DNA of 64,000 bases, from assembly GCA_963705835.1 (NCBI GenBank), contig CAVPLC010000060.1:19473-83472 (forward strand). The letters run 5' to 3'. This DNA is from Palsa-504 sp963705835. Its GTDB lineage: Bacteria > Actinomycetota > Actinomycetes > Streptosporangiales > Streptosporangiaceae. The notes beneath the pieces were generated by a model. It ran no database searches and was not told the DNA's origin. It saw only the letters and a program-made list of their open reading frames with translations. This document shows, piece after piece, positions 51,594-60,402 of the stretch (positions are counted from its first letter, which is position 1; the number at the start of each line of letters is the position of its first letter). Made by a program: the position numbers and the translations under genes.

Positions 51594-52496
51594 ATGACCC
51601 TTTGCATTCCGCTCTCCCCGCTGCCCGCCGCGGTCGTCCAGCAGGCCAGCAGAACTGCCAGCACCCAGCCCGGCTGGGCCGGGCCCGGCAAGGACCGCTC
51701 CGGCCTGTGGCTGCGCAACGCGGCCGCCGGGCTGTGCGTCCTGGCCGCGGCCGCCGCCGCGGTGAGCTTCACCGCCCAGTACCGGATGGTCGACGCCACC
51801 CGCCACCTGCCGGTGGTCGCCGCCCTGGAAGCCTCGATCCCCGACGCCGCCGCGCTCGTCTTCGCCTGCCTCGGCGTCGCCCTGGCCCTGCACGGCCGCC
51901 GCGCGATCCGGCCCCGGGCCCTGAACCTGGCGGCGGTCGGGACGAGCGTGTTCATGAACGCGATCGCGGCCGCGCCGGGCTGGCGGAACCTGGCCATCTG
52001 GGCCATGCCCCCCATCGCCTACGCCCTGGCGAGCGACACCCTCGTCGGCGTCGTCCGGGCCTGGGCCCTGGCCCGGCACCGCGAACTCGACGTCACCGTG
52101 GCCGCCGAGGAGGCCACGCCGCTGGCGATCGTCGGCGGGCTGATCTTGTGGCTGCTGCGCCTGGCCCTGGCCCCGGCCTCCACCCTGGCCGGGTTCCGCG
52201 CCTGGGTCCTGGAGGAATGCCCGGTCGCCCCCGGCCGCCGCGCCGCCCGCCCCATCCGGCCATCGACTTCGGTCCGGCCGGGCCGGGAGAGGGGGACGGT
52301 CCCGCGGAAGGCGACCAAGACCGCCCGGTTCCTTTCTTTGGTCACCGAACGGAACGGCCCGCTTGCCTCGATCCCCCTTGATCGCGTCGCCCAGATCAGC
52401 GCCGCCCTGGCTCCCCAGGTCGGCCTGAACCCGGGCGCCGCCCGCGCCGCCCTGCGCCGCGCCGTCCTGGCCGCCCGGAACGGAGACCCCCGATGA
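51594..52496 (+). CDS. DUF2637-type membrane protein
   Basis: A 300-residue protein with four membrane segments between about residues 40 and 205 (LRNAAAGLCVLAAAAAAVSF, AALVFACLGVALALHG, LAAVGTSVFMNAIAA, LILWLLRLALAPAS). A cytoplasmic basic C-terminus ends in a helix. The arrangement matches the DUF2637 family encoded on actinomycete plasmids and integrative elements, thought to act with the transfer machinery. The stop overlaps the start of the coupling ATPase gene (ATGA). Confidence 0.7.
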   Translation: MTLCIPLSPLPAAVVQQASRTASTQPGWAGPGKDRSGLWLRNAAAGLCVLAAAAAAVSFTAQYRMVDATRHLPVVAALEASIPDAAALVFACLGVALALHGRRAIRPRALNLAAVGTSVFMNAIAAAPGWRNLAIWAMPPIAYALASDTLVGVVRAWALARHRELDVTVAAEEATPLAIVGGLILWLLRLALAPASTLAGFRAWVLEECPVAPGRRAARPIRPSTSVRPGRERGTVPRKATKTARFLSLVTERNGPLASIPLDRVAQISAALAPQVGLNPGAARAALRRAVLAARNGDPR

Positions 52497-54100
52497 TCCT
52501 CAAGTACGCCATCGCCCTGGCCATCCTGATTGCCTTGGCCGCGGTGTTCGCGTGGGCGTTCCTGCCCGCCCGGTACCTGCCCGGCAACCGGGCCCGGCAC
52601 CTGCGGATCCGGCTGCACCTGCGCATCCACCCCGGCAAGGGCTTCGCCCACGTCGTCGGCCTGTGGCTGCGCTGGGGCCGCCTGGCCGCGCTGCGCCGCT
52701 CCGGCCGCATCCGCCCTTCCCTGCCGCTGTGGTACCGGATCGCCTACCCGGACCAGCACTCGGTGTTCCTCGGCCGGGCCCACTACCGGCACGGCCTGCA
52801 GGTCCCGCTGGAAGAGCACCTGCTCGTCATGGCGCCGCCCCGCACCTACAAGACCGCGTTCCTCGCCGATGTCATCCTGAACTACCCGGGTCCGGTCATC
52901 GCCACGAGCACCAAGGCTGACCTCTACTCGTTGACCAGCGCGGTCCGCGCCGGCCTCGGCCCGGTCCACGTGTTCAACCCGCAAGGCATCGGCGGCGTCG
53001 CGTCCACCTTCCGCTGGTCCCCGGTCGACGGCTGCCAGGACCCGGCCACCGCCATCCGCCGCGCCGACGCGTTCGCGTTCGCGGTGTCACAGAAGGGCGT
53101 CGAGGACGGCACGTTCTGGTCCGCCAAGGCCAGCGACTACCTGCGCGGCTACTTCCACGCCGCCGCCCTGGCCCGCTATGACCTGCGCACGGTGGCCGCC
53201 TGGGTGTCCGGCGCCGACCCGGACGTCCCCGAGCGGATCCTGATCGCCGCCGGGGCCCGCCAGTGGGCCCTGACCCTGGCCGAACTGCGGTCCGAGGCCC
53301 ACAAGACCGCCGCCACCGTCCGGATGGTCATGTCTCGATCCCTGTCCTTCATGGCCGACCCGGCCCTGGCCGCCAGCGTGCTGCCCGCCCCCGGCGACGG
53401 GTTCGACATCCCGGCGTTCCTCGCCGACCGGGGCACCGTGTACCTGATCGCCGAGTCCGTCTCCGAGGAAGCCCCGGTCGCCCCGCTGTTCGCCGCCATG
53501 GCCACCGAGATCCACTACATCGCCGCGCAGCTCGGCCAGGCGTCCGGAGCGGGCCGCCTGGACCCGCCCCTGCTGATGGGCCTGGACGAGGTGACACAGA
53601 TCTGCCCGGTCCCGCTGCCGCACTGGCTGTCAGACTCCGGCGGCAAGGGCATCCAGGTGGTCGCCGTCGTCCATGGCGAGGCCCAGCTGGCCGGCCGCTG
53701 GGGTGAGCACGGCCGCCAGGTCGTCCTGGACACCTCCTCGGTCAAGGTGTTCCTGCCCGGCATCACCGACACCACCACCTTGCAGACGGCCAGCACCTTG
53801 TGCGGCCAGGCGTCGTGGAAGCTGCGCGGCCACGACCACGCCACCCGCCACGACGTGGCGACCCCGGACATGATCCGCCAGCTGCCCGCCGGGTTCGCCC
53901 TCGTGATCCGGGGCGGCTGCGCGCCGGTCATCACCCGGCTGCCGCGCGCCTGGCGCAACCCGGCCTACCGCCGCGCCCGGCGTTTCGGCCAGGCCCCCGC
54001 GGAGCTGGAGTCCGAAGCCGAGTGGCCCGAGCCGGACATTCCCGACTACGTGCCCGCCGAGTGGATCCCCGGCGGCGGCACCTCGTTCCCCTGGAGCTGA
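52493..54100 (+). CDS. TraG/VirD4-like coupling ATPase (T4CP)
   Basis: Coupling proteins dock the relaxase-DNA complex and pump DNA during conjugation. The 535-residue protein has an N-terminal membrane segment (about residues 4-24), a nucleotide-binding region, and the TraM-recognition-type segment LLMGLDEVTQICPVPLPHWL then SDSGGKGIQVVAVVHG. The P-loop position reads MAPPRTYKTAF (residues 113-123). It keeps Lys120-Thr121 but has Tyr where the motif usually has Gly. Walker B is MGLDEV. No VirB-type channel genes are nearby. It is the most informative transfer gene of the cluster. Confidence 0.82.
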   Translation: MILKYAIALAILIALAAVFAWAFLPARYLPGNRARHLRIRLHLRIHPGKGFAHVVGLWLRWGRLAALRRSGRIRPSLPLWYRIAYPDQHSVFLGRAHYRHGLQVPLEEHLLVMAPPRTYKTAFLADVILNYPGPVIATSTKADLYSLTSAVRAGLGPVHVFNPQGIGGVASTFRWSPVDGCQDPATAIRRADAFAFAVSQKGVEDGTFWSAKASDYLRGYFHAAALARYDLRTVAAWVSGADPDVPERILIAAGARQWALTLAELRSEAHKTAATVRMVMSRSLSFMADPALAASVLPAPGDGFDIPAFLADRGTVYLIAESVSEEAPVAPLFAAMATEIHYIAAQLGQASGAGRLDPPLLMGLDEVTQICPVPLPHWLSDSGGKGIQVVAVVHGEAQLAGRWGEHGRQVVLDTSSVKVFLPGITDTTTLQTASTLCGQASWKLRGHDHATRHDVATPDMIRQLPAGFALVIRGGCAPVITRLPRAWRNPAYRRARRFGQAPAELESEAEWPEPDIPDYVPAEWIPGGGTSFPWS

Positions 54101-54102
54101 CC

Positions 54103-54690
54103 GTGACCAGCAAGGACCCGATCACCGGCCTCCTGGACGAGCTCGCGGCGCACCGCGAGCAGGTCACCCGGCTCGACACCCGCGAGGCTGAGCATCACGC
54201 CGCCCTCAGCGGACAGCTCGCCGAGCTCGCCGGCCAGGCCGCCGGCATCAGCCGCACTCTGCAGGATTACGCGACCGCCATCGCCCGGCTCACCGCGACC
54301 AGCCCAGCCGACGCACAACCCGACGGGTACCGTCCCGCACCGGCTCCACCGTGGTGGAAACTGACGCCCGATGACCGGCACGAGCCGGCCGCCCGGCTGC
54401 GTGCCTGGGTCGAGCAGGTCTACCGGCCCGGCTACGGTCACCTGGCCGCCGGTCTCGGGCCCTGCTGGGATCAGCACGACCTGTGCCTGTACGGCCTCGA
54501 CATCGCAGCCGAGCTGTGGTCGGTGCTGTACCTGCAGCCCGCCCGCACCCCCGGACTGGTCTCCGCTCAAGCCGAGTACCAGGCCCGCATCCTGCCCGCC
54601 CTGGCCGGCCAGCTCCGCACCGAGACCAACCGCTGCGGCCACCCCCGTACCCCTGCACCGGCCGGCGGGCAGCCCTGGAGCACGCCATGA
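54103..54690 (+). CDS. DUF4913-like protein
   Basis: A 195-residue protein starting at GTG 54103, 2 bases after the coupling-protein stop. The N-terminal third is a coiled coil (DELAAHREQVTRLDTREAEH). The rest carries PPWWKLTPDDRHEPAARLRA, WVEQVYRPGYGHLAAGLGPC and HDLCLYGLDIAAELWSVLYL, similar to DUF4913 proteins of actinomycete elements. Function unknown. The stop overlaps the next start (ATGA). Confidence 0.6.
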   Translation: MTSKDPITGLLDELAAHREQVTRLDTREAEHHAALSGQLAELAGQAAGISRTLQDYATAIARLTATSPADAQPDGYRPAPAPPWWKLTPDDRHEPAARLRAWVEQVYRPGYGHLAAGLGPCWDQHDLCLYGLDIAAELWSVLYLQPARTPGLVSAQAEYQARILPALAGQLRTETNRCGHPRTPAPAGGQPWSTP

Positions 54691-55475
54691 GCCGCACAAG
54701 GCTCTGGCGAGCCCTCGAGTACGCGGACCGCGGCTGGCCGGTGTTTCCCTGCCACGCCGACCGGAAGACCCCCGCCACCGCGCACGGCTACCGCGACGCC
54801 ACCACCGACCCGGACCAGATCACCGCCTGGTACCGCCGCAACCCGCACTGGAACGTGGCCATCGCCACCGGCGCGCCCGGACCCGACGTCCTGGACGTCG
54901 ACGAACACGGCCCGGCCGGCAACGGGTACGCCGCGTTCGCCAGGCTCAGCCGCGCCGGGCTGCTGGACGGCGCGGCCGCGTACGTCCGCACGCCCAGCGG
55001 CGGGCTGCACGCCTACTTCACCGGGTCGGCCCAGCGCAACGGCCACCTGCCCGCCCATCACCTGGACTTCCGGTCCCGCGGCGGCTACGTCCTGGCCCCG
55101 CCGTCCCGGGTCGACGGCAAGCCCTACCAGCTCATCGCGGAGGTGGACGCCGACGGCGGCCTGGACTGGGCCACGGTCACCGGACTCCTGGAACCCCAGC
55201 GGCAGATCGCCCGGCCCCAGCCGCGCCCCGACTCCGGCCGGGATCTGAGCCACCTGGCCGGGTGGGTCGCCGGCCAGGCCGAAGGCAACCGCAACGCGGG
55301 CCTGTTCTGGGCCGCCAACCGCGCCCTGGAGGCCGACCCGGCCGCCGACCTCAGCCCCCTGGCCGCCGCCGCCCGCCAGGCCGGCCTGGACGACAACGAG
55401 ATCACCCGCACCCTGGACTCCGCCCGCAAGACCGGGCACGTCCCGCCCGATCACCAAGCCGAGCCGGGCAGCTGA
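54687..55475 (+). CDS. Primase/polymerase (prim-pol) domain replication protein
   Basis: A 262-residue protein with the prim-pol fold: ALEYADRGWPVFPCHADRKT, ITAWYRRNPHWNVAIATGAP, catalytic DVLDVDEHG (Asp-x-Asp at about residues 71-73), VRTPSGGLHAYFTGSAQRNG with His, and FRSRGGYVLAPPSRV. Prim-pol proteins initiate or prime replication of several actinomycete integrative elements and plasmids. A C-terminal helical domain follows (EGNRNAGLFWAANRALEA). It is translationally coupled to the gene before it. Confidence 0.85.
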   Translation: MSRTRLWRALEYADRGWPVFPCHADRKTPATAHGYRDATTDPDQITAWYRRNPHWNVAIATGAPGPDVLDVDEHGPAGNGYAAFARLSRAGLLDGAAAYVRTPSGGLHAYFTGSAQRNGHLPAHHLDFRSRGGYVLAPPSRVDGKPYQLIAEVDADGGLDWATVTGLLEPQRQIARPQPRPDSGRDLSHLAGWVAGQAEGNRNAGLFWAANRALEADPAADLSPLAAAARQAGLDDNEITRTLDSARKTGHVPPDHQAEPGS

Positions 55476-55476
55476 C

Positions 55477-56631
55477 ATGGCCACCGCGACCCTCGCCCCG
55501 GCCGGACCGATCCCCGCCGATCCCCGCCAGCCCGCCTCCAGCCCCGCCCAGGACCACGTGCGCAGGCTGCACGCGTCCGGCGGCACCTACAGCGGCATCG
55601 CCGCCGCGGCAGGCCTGGCCCCGACCACCGTCCGCGACCTGGCCTCCGGCCGCCGCCCGGCCACCCCCTACACCACCACCGCCGCTGCTCGCCGTCACCA
55701 GCCGCCGCCCTGCCCCGCACCCCGCGTGGACGCGGGCGGCACCCGGCTGCGGCTGCGGGCCCTGCACGTGATGGGCCACGGCTCGGCCCGCATCGCCCGC
55801 GCCGCCGGCGTCCACCCGAAGACCATCCGCAAGCTCGTCCGCGGCGACGCCGCCACCATCAGCCCTCCGCTGCGCGACGCGATCACCGCCGTCTACGAGG
55901 CCTGGTGGGACAAACGCGCCCCCAGACGCACCCGCTTCGAGCGCGGCGCGGCCACCGCCGCCCGCAAGCGCGCCATCGCCGGGAACTGGTGCGCCGCCGC
56001 CGCCCTCGACGACGACCAGCTCGACATCCCCGGCTACCAGCCCTCCTGGGGCTGGAAACCCGCCGCCGGCACCGGCACCGCCCCCGACATCTGCCCGCCC
56101 GCACGACACCACCAGACCAAAGAAGGACACATGACCGACGACCAACGCTTGACCTGGGGCTTCATCCTCGAGGTCCTCGACGTCATGGAACGCCACGGCT
56201 ACCGCCGCAGCGACCACCAGCACACCGGCCAGGCCATCGGACTCATCCGCGACGCGGCCCGCACCTACGACGGCACCCGCGACGCTGCCCCCGGCCCCTA
56301 CGTCGTGGTGCCGTCATCCCCGCCGACGGCACCACAGCCACCCGGCCCAGCCGGCCAGGACGCTCGCATCGTCTCGGCCGGCGAGGCCAAGACCCTGCTG
56401 GCCGCGCTGGACGAAGCCGCCGAGTACAAGCGGGACCGGGCCGCCACGTGCGCCGACTGCGCCGATCAGTCCTGCGGCACCTGCCAGTGGCGCCTTCAGG
56501 CGGCCGAGGCCTACGACACCCTGGCCGCCCAGCTGACCGAGACCGCGCAGGCGTCACCAACCGCCACCACCAGCCACCCTGAACCCAGCAGCCAGCCCCA
56601 GCCTGCAGCCGATCGGGAGGCCGGCCAGTGA
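55477..56631 (+). CDS. HTH protein fused in frame to a small element protein
   Basis: Residues 1-215 contain two HTH-like segments (GTYSGIAAAAGLAPTTVRDL and HGSARIARAAGVHPKTIRKL), consistent with a DNA-binding or replication-initiation role. At 56131 an ATG preceded by AAAGAAGGA starts MTDDQRLTWGFILEVLDVME, GYRRSDHQHTGQAIGLIRD, which looks like an independent small protein. No stop separates them, so this could be a natural fusion or two genes whose boundary stop was lost. The C-terminal part has CADCADQSCGTCQW, a four-Cys cluster that could bind metal. ATG 55477 follows the prim-pol stop. Confidence 0.6.
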   Translation: MATATLAPAGPIPADPRQPASSPAQDHVRRLHASGGTYSGIAAAAGLAPTTVRDLASGRRPATPYTTTAAARRHQPPPCPAPRVDAGGTRLRLRALHVMGHGSARIARAAGVHPKTIRKLVRGDAATISPPLRDAITAVYEAWWDKRAPRRTRFERGAATAARKRAIAGNWCAAAALDDDQLDIPGYQPSWGWKPAAGTGTAPDICPPARHHQTKEGHMTDDQRLTWGFILEVLDVMERHGYRRSDHQHTGQAIGLIRDAARTYDGTRDAAPGPYVVVPSSPPTAPQPPGPAGQDARIVSAGEAKTLLAALDEAAEYKRDRAATCADCADQSCGTCQWRLQAAEAYDTLAAQLTETAQASPTATTSHPEPSSQPQPAADREAGQ

Positions 56632-56702
56632 CCCGGCCCCGGCAGCGGCCGCGCTCGCGCACCACAAGCAGGTGACGGCATGAAGCAGCCAAAGACGGCG
56701 AC

Positions 56703-56870
56703 CTGACCCGCTCACCCGGCAGCAGGCCCCCCGACTACGTGGTCGTCATCGCCGCCAGCGACTGGGTCAAGGACCGGTTCCCGGCCGCCGGGGCCAACCT
56801 CTGGGACGCCCTGCACACCGGCCACGACCGCCACCGCGACCCCGAACCCGACCTGGAAGCCGAACCATGA
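56703..56870 (+). CDS. Short hypothetical protein
   Basis: A 55-residue reading from CTG 56703: PPDYVVVIAASDWVKDRFPA then AGANLWDALHTGHDRHRDPE. Strong third-position GC bias supports coding, but no ordinary start codon precedes it; GTG near 56738 is another option. Unrecognised element-borne protein. Confidence 0.35.
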   Translation: MTRSPGSRPPDYVVVIAASDWVKDRFPAAGANLWDALHTGHDRHRDPEPDLEAEP

Positions 56871-56883
56871 CCGCCACCTGGAA

Positions 56884-58176
56884 GTGACCATCATGACCCT
56901 GAAAATCACCGACACCACCATGACCAGCGACCAGACCGCCCACACCGCCCGGCGAGCATCCGGCCGCGAGCACGGGTGGGAAGTGTCCTGGCTGCCCGGC
57001 CAGATGCTGGACGCCGACACCGCCGTGACCGCGATGCTCCTGGCCGACATCGCCGGCCGAGGTGACCTGCCCGAGGACCACCGGCTCTGGCCGCACATCC
57101 ACGGCTGGGCCGCCGAACTCGGCCTGACCGGCCCCGACGCCATCGCCCGCGCCTCCCAGCCGCCCCCCGGCACCAACCGCCAGCACGAACCAGCCAGCCC
57201 GGCAGCCAGACCGCGAGGCAGCCGGATGAACCACCAAGACGCAACACCACGAGCGGCGAACTGCGCCGTATCACCGGCCAGCCGCCGGCTGACTTCCCCG
57301 CAGCCCAGGAACACCGCACGACCTATGCACAAGACCGACAATGGCCTAGGACCTCCGACGCGGCCCGCCTACCGGTTGCCGGAGCACGGACCGCTCCCCG
57401 ACCTTGCGCTGTACGAGCGGCTCATCGACGACGGCATCGCCGAAGCCGACCGGCGCGGCACCACCGTCGACCATGTCACCGCCCGGCGGCTGGCCATCTG
57501 GATGGCCGCCCAGCCGCAGACCCCGGACGTCGCTCACGGCCTGACCCGCTTCATCGAAACCGGCAAGATCGACCCCGATCTCAAGCACCAGCTCCGCAAG
57601 CACGCCCGCTCCGGCACCTATCCCGACCAGTCCCAGGCCGCCAGGCTGCTGCACTACTGCGTGTTCCGGGGCGCCGACCTCGGCCGGATCGGGGAGAACT
57701 TCGCCGCCGACTGCGACCAGATCGACCGCGCCGACGTGCTCCTGGCCCAGTTCCACGAACGGATCCGGCACGGCCGCGACACCCCCGAACAGGCCTGGCC
57801 CGACACCGGCGGCCCGAAGATCCTCGCCCATGCCCGCCAGGACCCCCAGACCGGCACGGTCACCCTGGTCCTGGACGCCACCACCGCCAATATCGCCATG
57901 TTCGCCATCGCCGCGCACGCCGGCGAACGCGAGGCCCACGTCCGCGAGGTCGAACGGTTCGCGCAGACCCTGCCCGACGGCTCCTACGGCCAGCGCAACC
58001 GCCAGGCCATCGCCGCCCGCGAGACCCGGGTCGCGGCCCGGCTCCGCGCCGTCGAGCAGATCTACCGCATGGCCCTCGACCGCGACACCGCGCACACGCC
58101 GCCAGAGCCCACCCGGACACCCCATTCCCCTGAACGCCAGGCCAGTAGGCAGATCGACCTGGAGGCCGAGCCATGA
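56884..58176 (+). CDS. Two element-type modules in one reading frame
   Basis: A 430-residue reading. Residues 1 to about 95 (HTARRASGREHGWEVSWLPG, QMLDADTAVTAMLLADIAGR) are typical of a small protein seen on actinomycete elements. From ATG 57325 (MHKTDNGLGPP) a second module with LYERLIDDGIAEADRRGTTV, LTRFIETGKIDPDLKHQLRK and RLLHYCVFRGADLGRIGENF looks like another conserved element protein. No stop separates them; the intervening sequence is low complexity. The stop overlaps the excisionase start (ATGA). Confidence 0.55.
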   Translation: MTIMTLKITDTTMTSDQTAHTARRASGREHGWEVSWLPGQMLDADTAVTAMLLADIAGRGDLPEDHRLWPHIHGWAAELGLTGPDAIARASQPPPGTNRQHEPASPAARPRGSRMNHQDATPRAANCAVSPASRRLTSPQPRNTARPMHKTDNGLGPPTRPAYRLPEHGPLPDLALYERLIDDGIAEADRRGTTVDHVTARRLAIWMAAQPQTPDVAHGLTRFIETGKIDPDLKHQLRKHARSGTYPDQSQAARLLHYCVFRGADLGRIGENFAADCDQIDRADVLLAQFHERIRHGRDTPEQAWPDTGGPKILAHARQDPQTGTVTLVLDATTANIAMFAIAAHAGEREAHVREVERFAQTLPDGSYGQRNRQAIAARETRVAARLRAVEQIYRMALDRDTAHTPPEPTRTPHSPERQASRQIDLEAEP

Positions 58177-58445
58177 CCCGCCAGCCTGCGACCGTCAACG
58201 ATGGACGAGCCGGGAACGATTCTGCTGGGCCGCTAGGTCCGCCCCAAAGCCCGTACTGGGACCTCGACCTGCTCACGCCCGACAATGTCTGCGCCCTGCT
58301 GAAGGTGAAAAAGAGCTGGCTCTATGACGCAGTGGAGAACGGCGCACTCGAGGCCATCCGGCTAGGCAAGCAACTCCGGTTCCGCCCATCAGCGCTTGTC
58401 CGTTATCTGGAGGAACGAGTAAGCAATACGAACGGGCGCGGATGA
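58173..58445 (+). CDS. Excisionase-like MerR-type HTH protein
   Basis: A 90-residue protein with the excisionase/MerR HTH: LLTPDNVCALLKVKKSWLYD then AVENGALEAIRLGKQLRFRP and SALVRYLEERV. On actinomycete integrative elements xis is the last gene before int. Here coding stops at 58445 and no integrase follows. It may serve as an Xis or as a regulator of the operon. Confidence 0.78.
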   Translation: MTRQPATVNDGRAGNDSAGPLGPPQSPYWDLDLLTPDNVCALLKVKKSWLYDAVENGALEAIRLGKQLRFRPSALVRYLEERVSNTNGRG

Positions 58446-58747
58446 TCCTAGACGCTCGACAGGGGAGGACGCCCCTTAATGCTGAAGCGAAGCTGCGCTG
58501 TCAGAGACAATGCGCGGGAGTCGGGTCCCGCCGCAGAGGTATTTCTGCAGGACGGCCCGTGTGTTATCAGAGATAATGGGCCACTATCTCGTCAGTACCC
58601 GAAGTGAAGACTCACGAACAAAACCACCCACCCCGGCCGCCAAGCGCGGTCAGAACTCACGAACAACCGCGGTCAAAACTCACGAACGAAGCCACTGCGG
58701 CTTGTACCAGGCCAGCGATCCGTTATCAGGCTGTCCCGGCGGCTTTA
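58446..58747. other. Non-coding segment with three iteron-like repeats
   Basis: ACTCACGAAC occurs at 58610-58619, 58655-58664 and 58678-58687. The last two lie in a 23-bp tandem unit starting GCGGTCA. TTATC-AGA-GATAA at 58564-58576 is a small dyad. No gene is visible. The repeats could be binding sites for a replication or recombination protein of the element, or part of an attachment region. Confidence 0.45.
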
Positions 58748-60262
58748 TTACGGCGGACTGAGTGCCCTGAAGCTGCCGGTGCCGGTGCTGGGCCGTCTCA
58801 GTGCGGTCGTGCAGCCGTCGAGCCGCAGCGCGTGTTCTATGAAGCTTTCGAGCACGCATACGGCTGCAGCTTTGGCTCCCAGTAGCGCGACGTCTTCAGG
58901 CTTTGCGGGGAATGGGCGGACTGTCAGGTAATCGGACGGGTTACCAGCCGCGAATGCGCGGGTTACCTCCTGTCGCGCCGCGCTGAGGTAGGCGGCCGCG
59001 ACAGTATCGGGCTTAGGTTCAGCCAGGGCGCCGGGCAGGTAGACGATTATCCTGCCGGGGTTGACGGTGTTGCTGACGTGCGCCAAGGCTCTGCCGAGGG
59101 CGGCGCCGCTGCGCGTGAATACGTCACGTGCTCTCTTGAATCCAGGATCGCAGGTGGCGGTCTCGCCTAGCTGATTCAGGCCGACGTCACCGAGCATTCC
59201 CTGGATGCGGCGTGGGGGCGCAAGAGTGTCGACATGCCCGAAGTGGCCGCAGGAGCAGGGTGCGCTGAAACCGGGGAGCGCGGCTGAGGAGGCCTCGACG
59301 TCTGGTTCCTGCGGGTGTGGTGGATTTTCCTCCTGGCCGGGCGGGAAGCCGACGGCGAGATGGCCGATTTCCATGGCCCGGCCGTTGCTCCCCCGGCGTA
59401 GCCGGCCGTCCATGACCAGGCCGCCGCCGACTCCTTCATCGAAGACACTGACCACCACGAGATCGGGATCGGCGTAGTGGACTTGGTGGATGGCCAGCAC
59501 TGCCAGGGCGTTGACGTCGTTCTCCACTACCACCGGGACGGACCGACCGAAGCTGGTATCAGCGTCGAAGAAGCGGCGCAGCGCAGCCGCCAATGGGACA
59601 GGCGGCTTGGACCCGTCGCTCAGATGCGGCATGACCTCGCCGTTATAGACGGGGGAGCCCACCTCGATGCCCACGCCGAACATCCGCAGTGGCTTCAGCC
59701 CGCGGACGGTCCTGTCCTGGTCACAGCTGCTCTTGAGGGATGTCACCTGCCGGTAGATCAGTTCAGCGACCCGGTCCCAGCTGTCCACTGCGCCGTGCGT
59801 GGTCCCGAGCACCCGGGAACCGTCGAGGCCCAGGAGCGCGGTTGTCACCTGCCTTGGCTGCTCGCTTGACTGCACGACCTTTATCCCCGCGATCGCATAG
59901 AGGCTCCCCAGGCGAAGCGGCGCGAGCGCGCGGCCGTCGGGGCTCAGCAGGAGTTTCTCTCCGTCTTCGAGGAGGCCCTTATCCTTCAGTGCTTTCACTG
60001 CCTTACTGACGGTGCCCTGAGGGATGGCGCGCTGGTCGACGGGGCGGCGGCCAGCTGGGTTGCCTGCTGAGATCTCTACGCGGGATGTCTCCGCAGGAGC
60101 TCTCAGGGATGCCCGCGCCAGCACCTCGCCTAGGACTTCCTGGCCTACTCCCGACTGCCTGACGAGTTCGTCGAGCACGTCCTGGAACTGTTCGTGGTGC
60201 ATCTCGACCTCTGCTCTCGCGACCCATACAGGCTCTTGGTACATGCTAGGCCCACATGACAT
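58748..60262 (-). CDS. ROK-family transcriptional regulator
   Basis: A 504-residue protein with an N-terminal winged-helix-like region (IPQGTVSKAVKALKDKGLLE) and a ROK sugar-kinase-like body. Body motifs: VVVENDVNALAVLAIHQVHY, SVFDEGVGGGLVMDGRLRRG, AMEIGHLAVG and the zinc cluster CSCGHFGHVDT. ROK repressors respond to sugars or sugar phosphates. Compared with most members (about 400 residues) it is long, with extra N-terminal sequence; internal ATG codons (for example MYQEPVWV or MHHEQFQDVLD) are alternative starts. Divergent from the orphan gene at 60403. Confidence 0.82.
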   Translation of the reverse strand: MSCGPSMYQEPVWVARAEVEMHHEQFQDVLDELVRQSGVGQEVLGEVLARASLRAPAETSRVEISAGNPAGRRPVDQRAIPQGTVSKAVKALKDKGLLEDGEKLLLSPDGRALAPLRLGSLYAIAGIKVVQSSEQPRQVTTALLGLDGSRVLGTTHGAVDSWDRVAELIYRQVTSLKSSCDQDRTVRGLKPLRMFGVGIEVGSPVYNGEVMPHLSDGSKPPVPLAAALRRFFDADTSFGRSVPVVVENDVNALAVLAIHQVHYADPDLVVVSVFDEGVGGGLVMDGRLRRGSNGRAMEIGHLAVGFPPGQEENPPHPQEPDVEASSAALPGFSAPCSCGHFGHVDTLAPPRRIQGMLGDVGLNQLGETATCDPGFKRARDVFTRSGAALGRALAHVSNTVNPGRIIVYLPGALAEPKPDTVAAAYLSAARQEVTRAFAAGNPSDYLTVRPFPAKPEDVALLGAKAAAVCVLESFIEHALRLDGCTTALRRPSTGTGSFRALSPP

Positions 60263-60402
60263 GTGCTCGGTATGCGGCGTTCAAAAAAATTTTGATATTC
60301 CTAAGTAATCTGACTTGCGCTAAGAATGTTACGACCGTACGCTGACAGCATGCCTATCGAACCCGCGCATCGAATCCCCGGAAGTCGGAAGGAGGGACCA
60401 AA
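60263..60402. promoter_or_regulatory. Divergent promoter region with AT-rich core
   Basis: 140 bases between the ROK regulator and the orphan gene contain an AT-rich run (about 60281-60309, TTCAAAAAAATTTTGATATT), exceptional in this window. It is a likely shared promoter/operator region; the exact boxes were not resolved. Confidence 0.4.
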
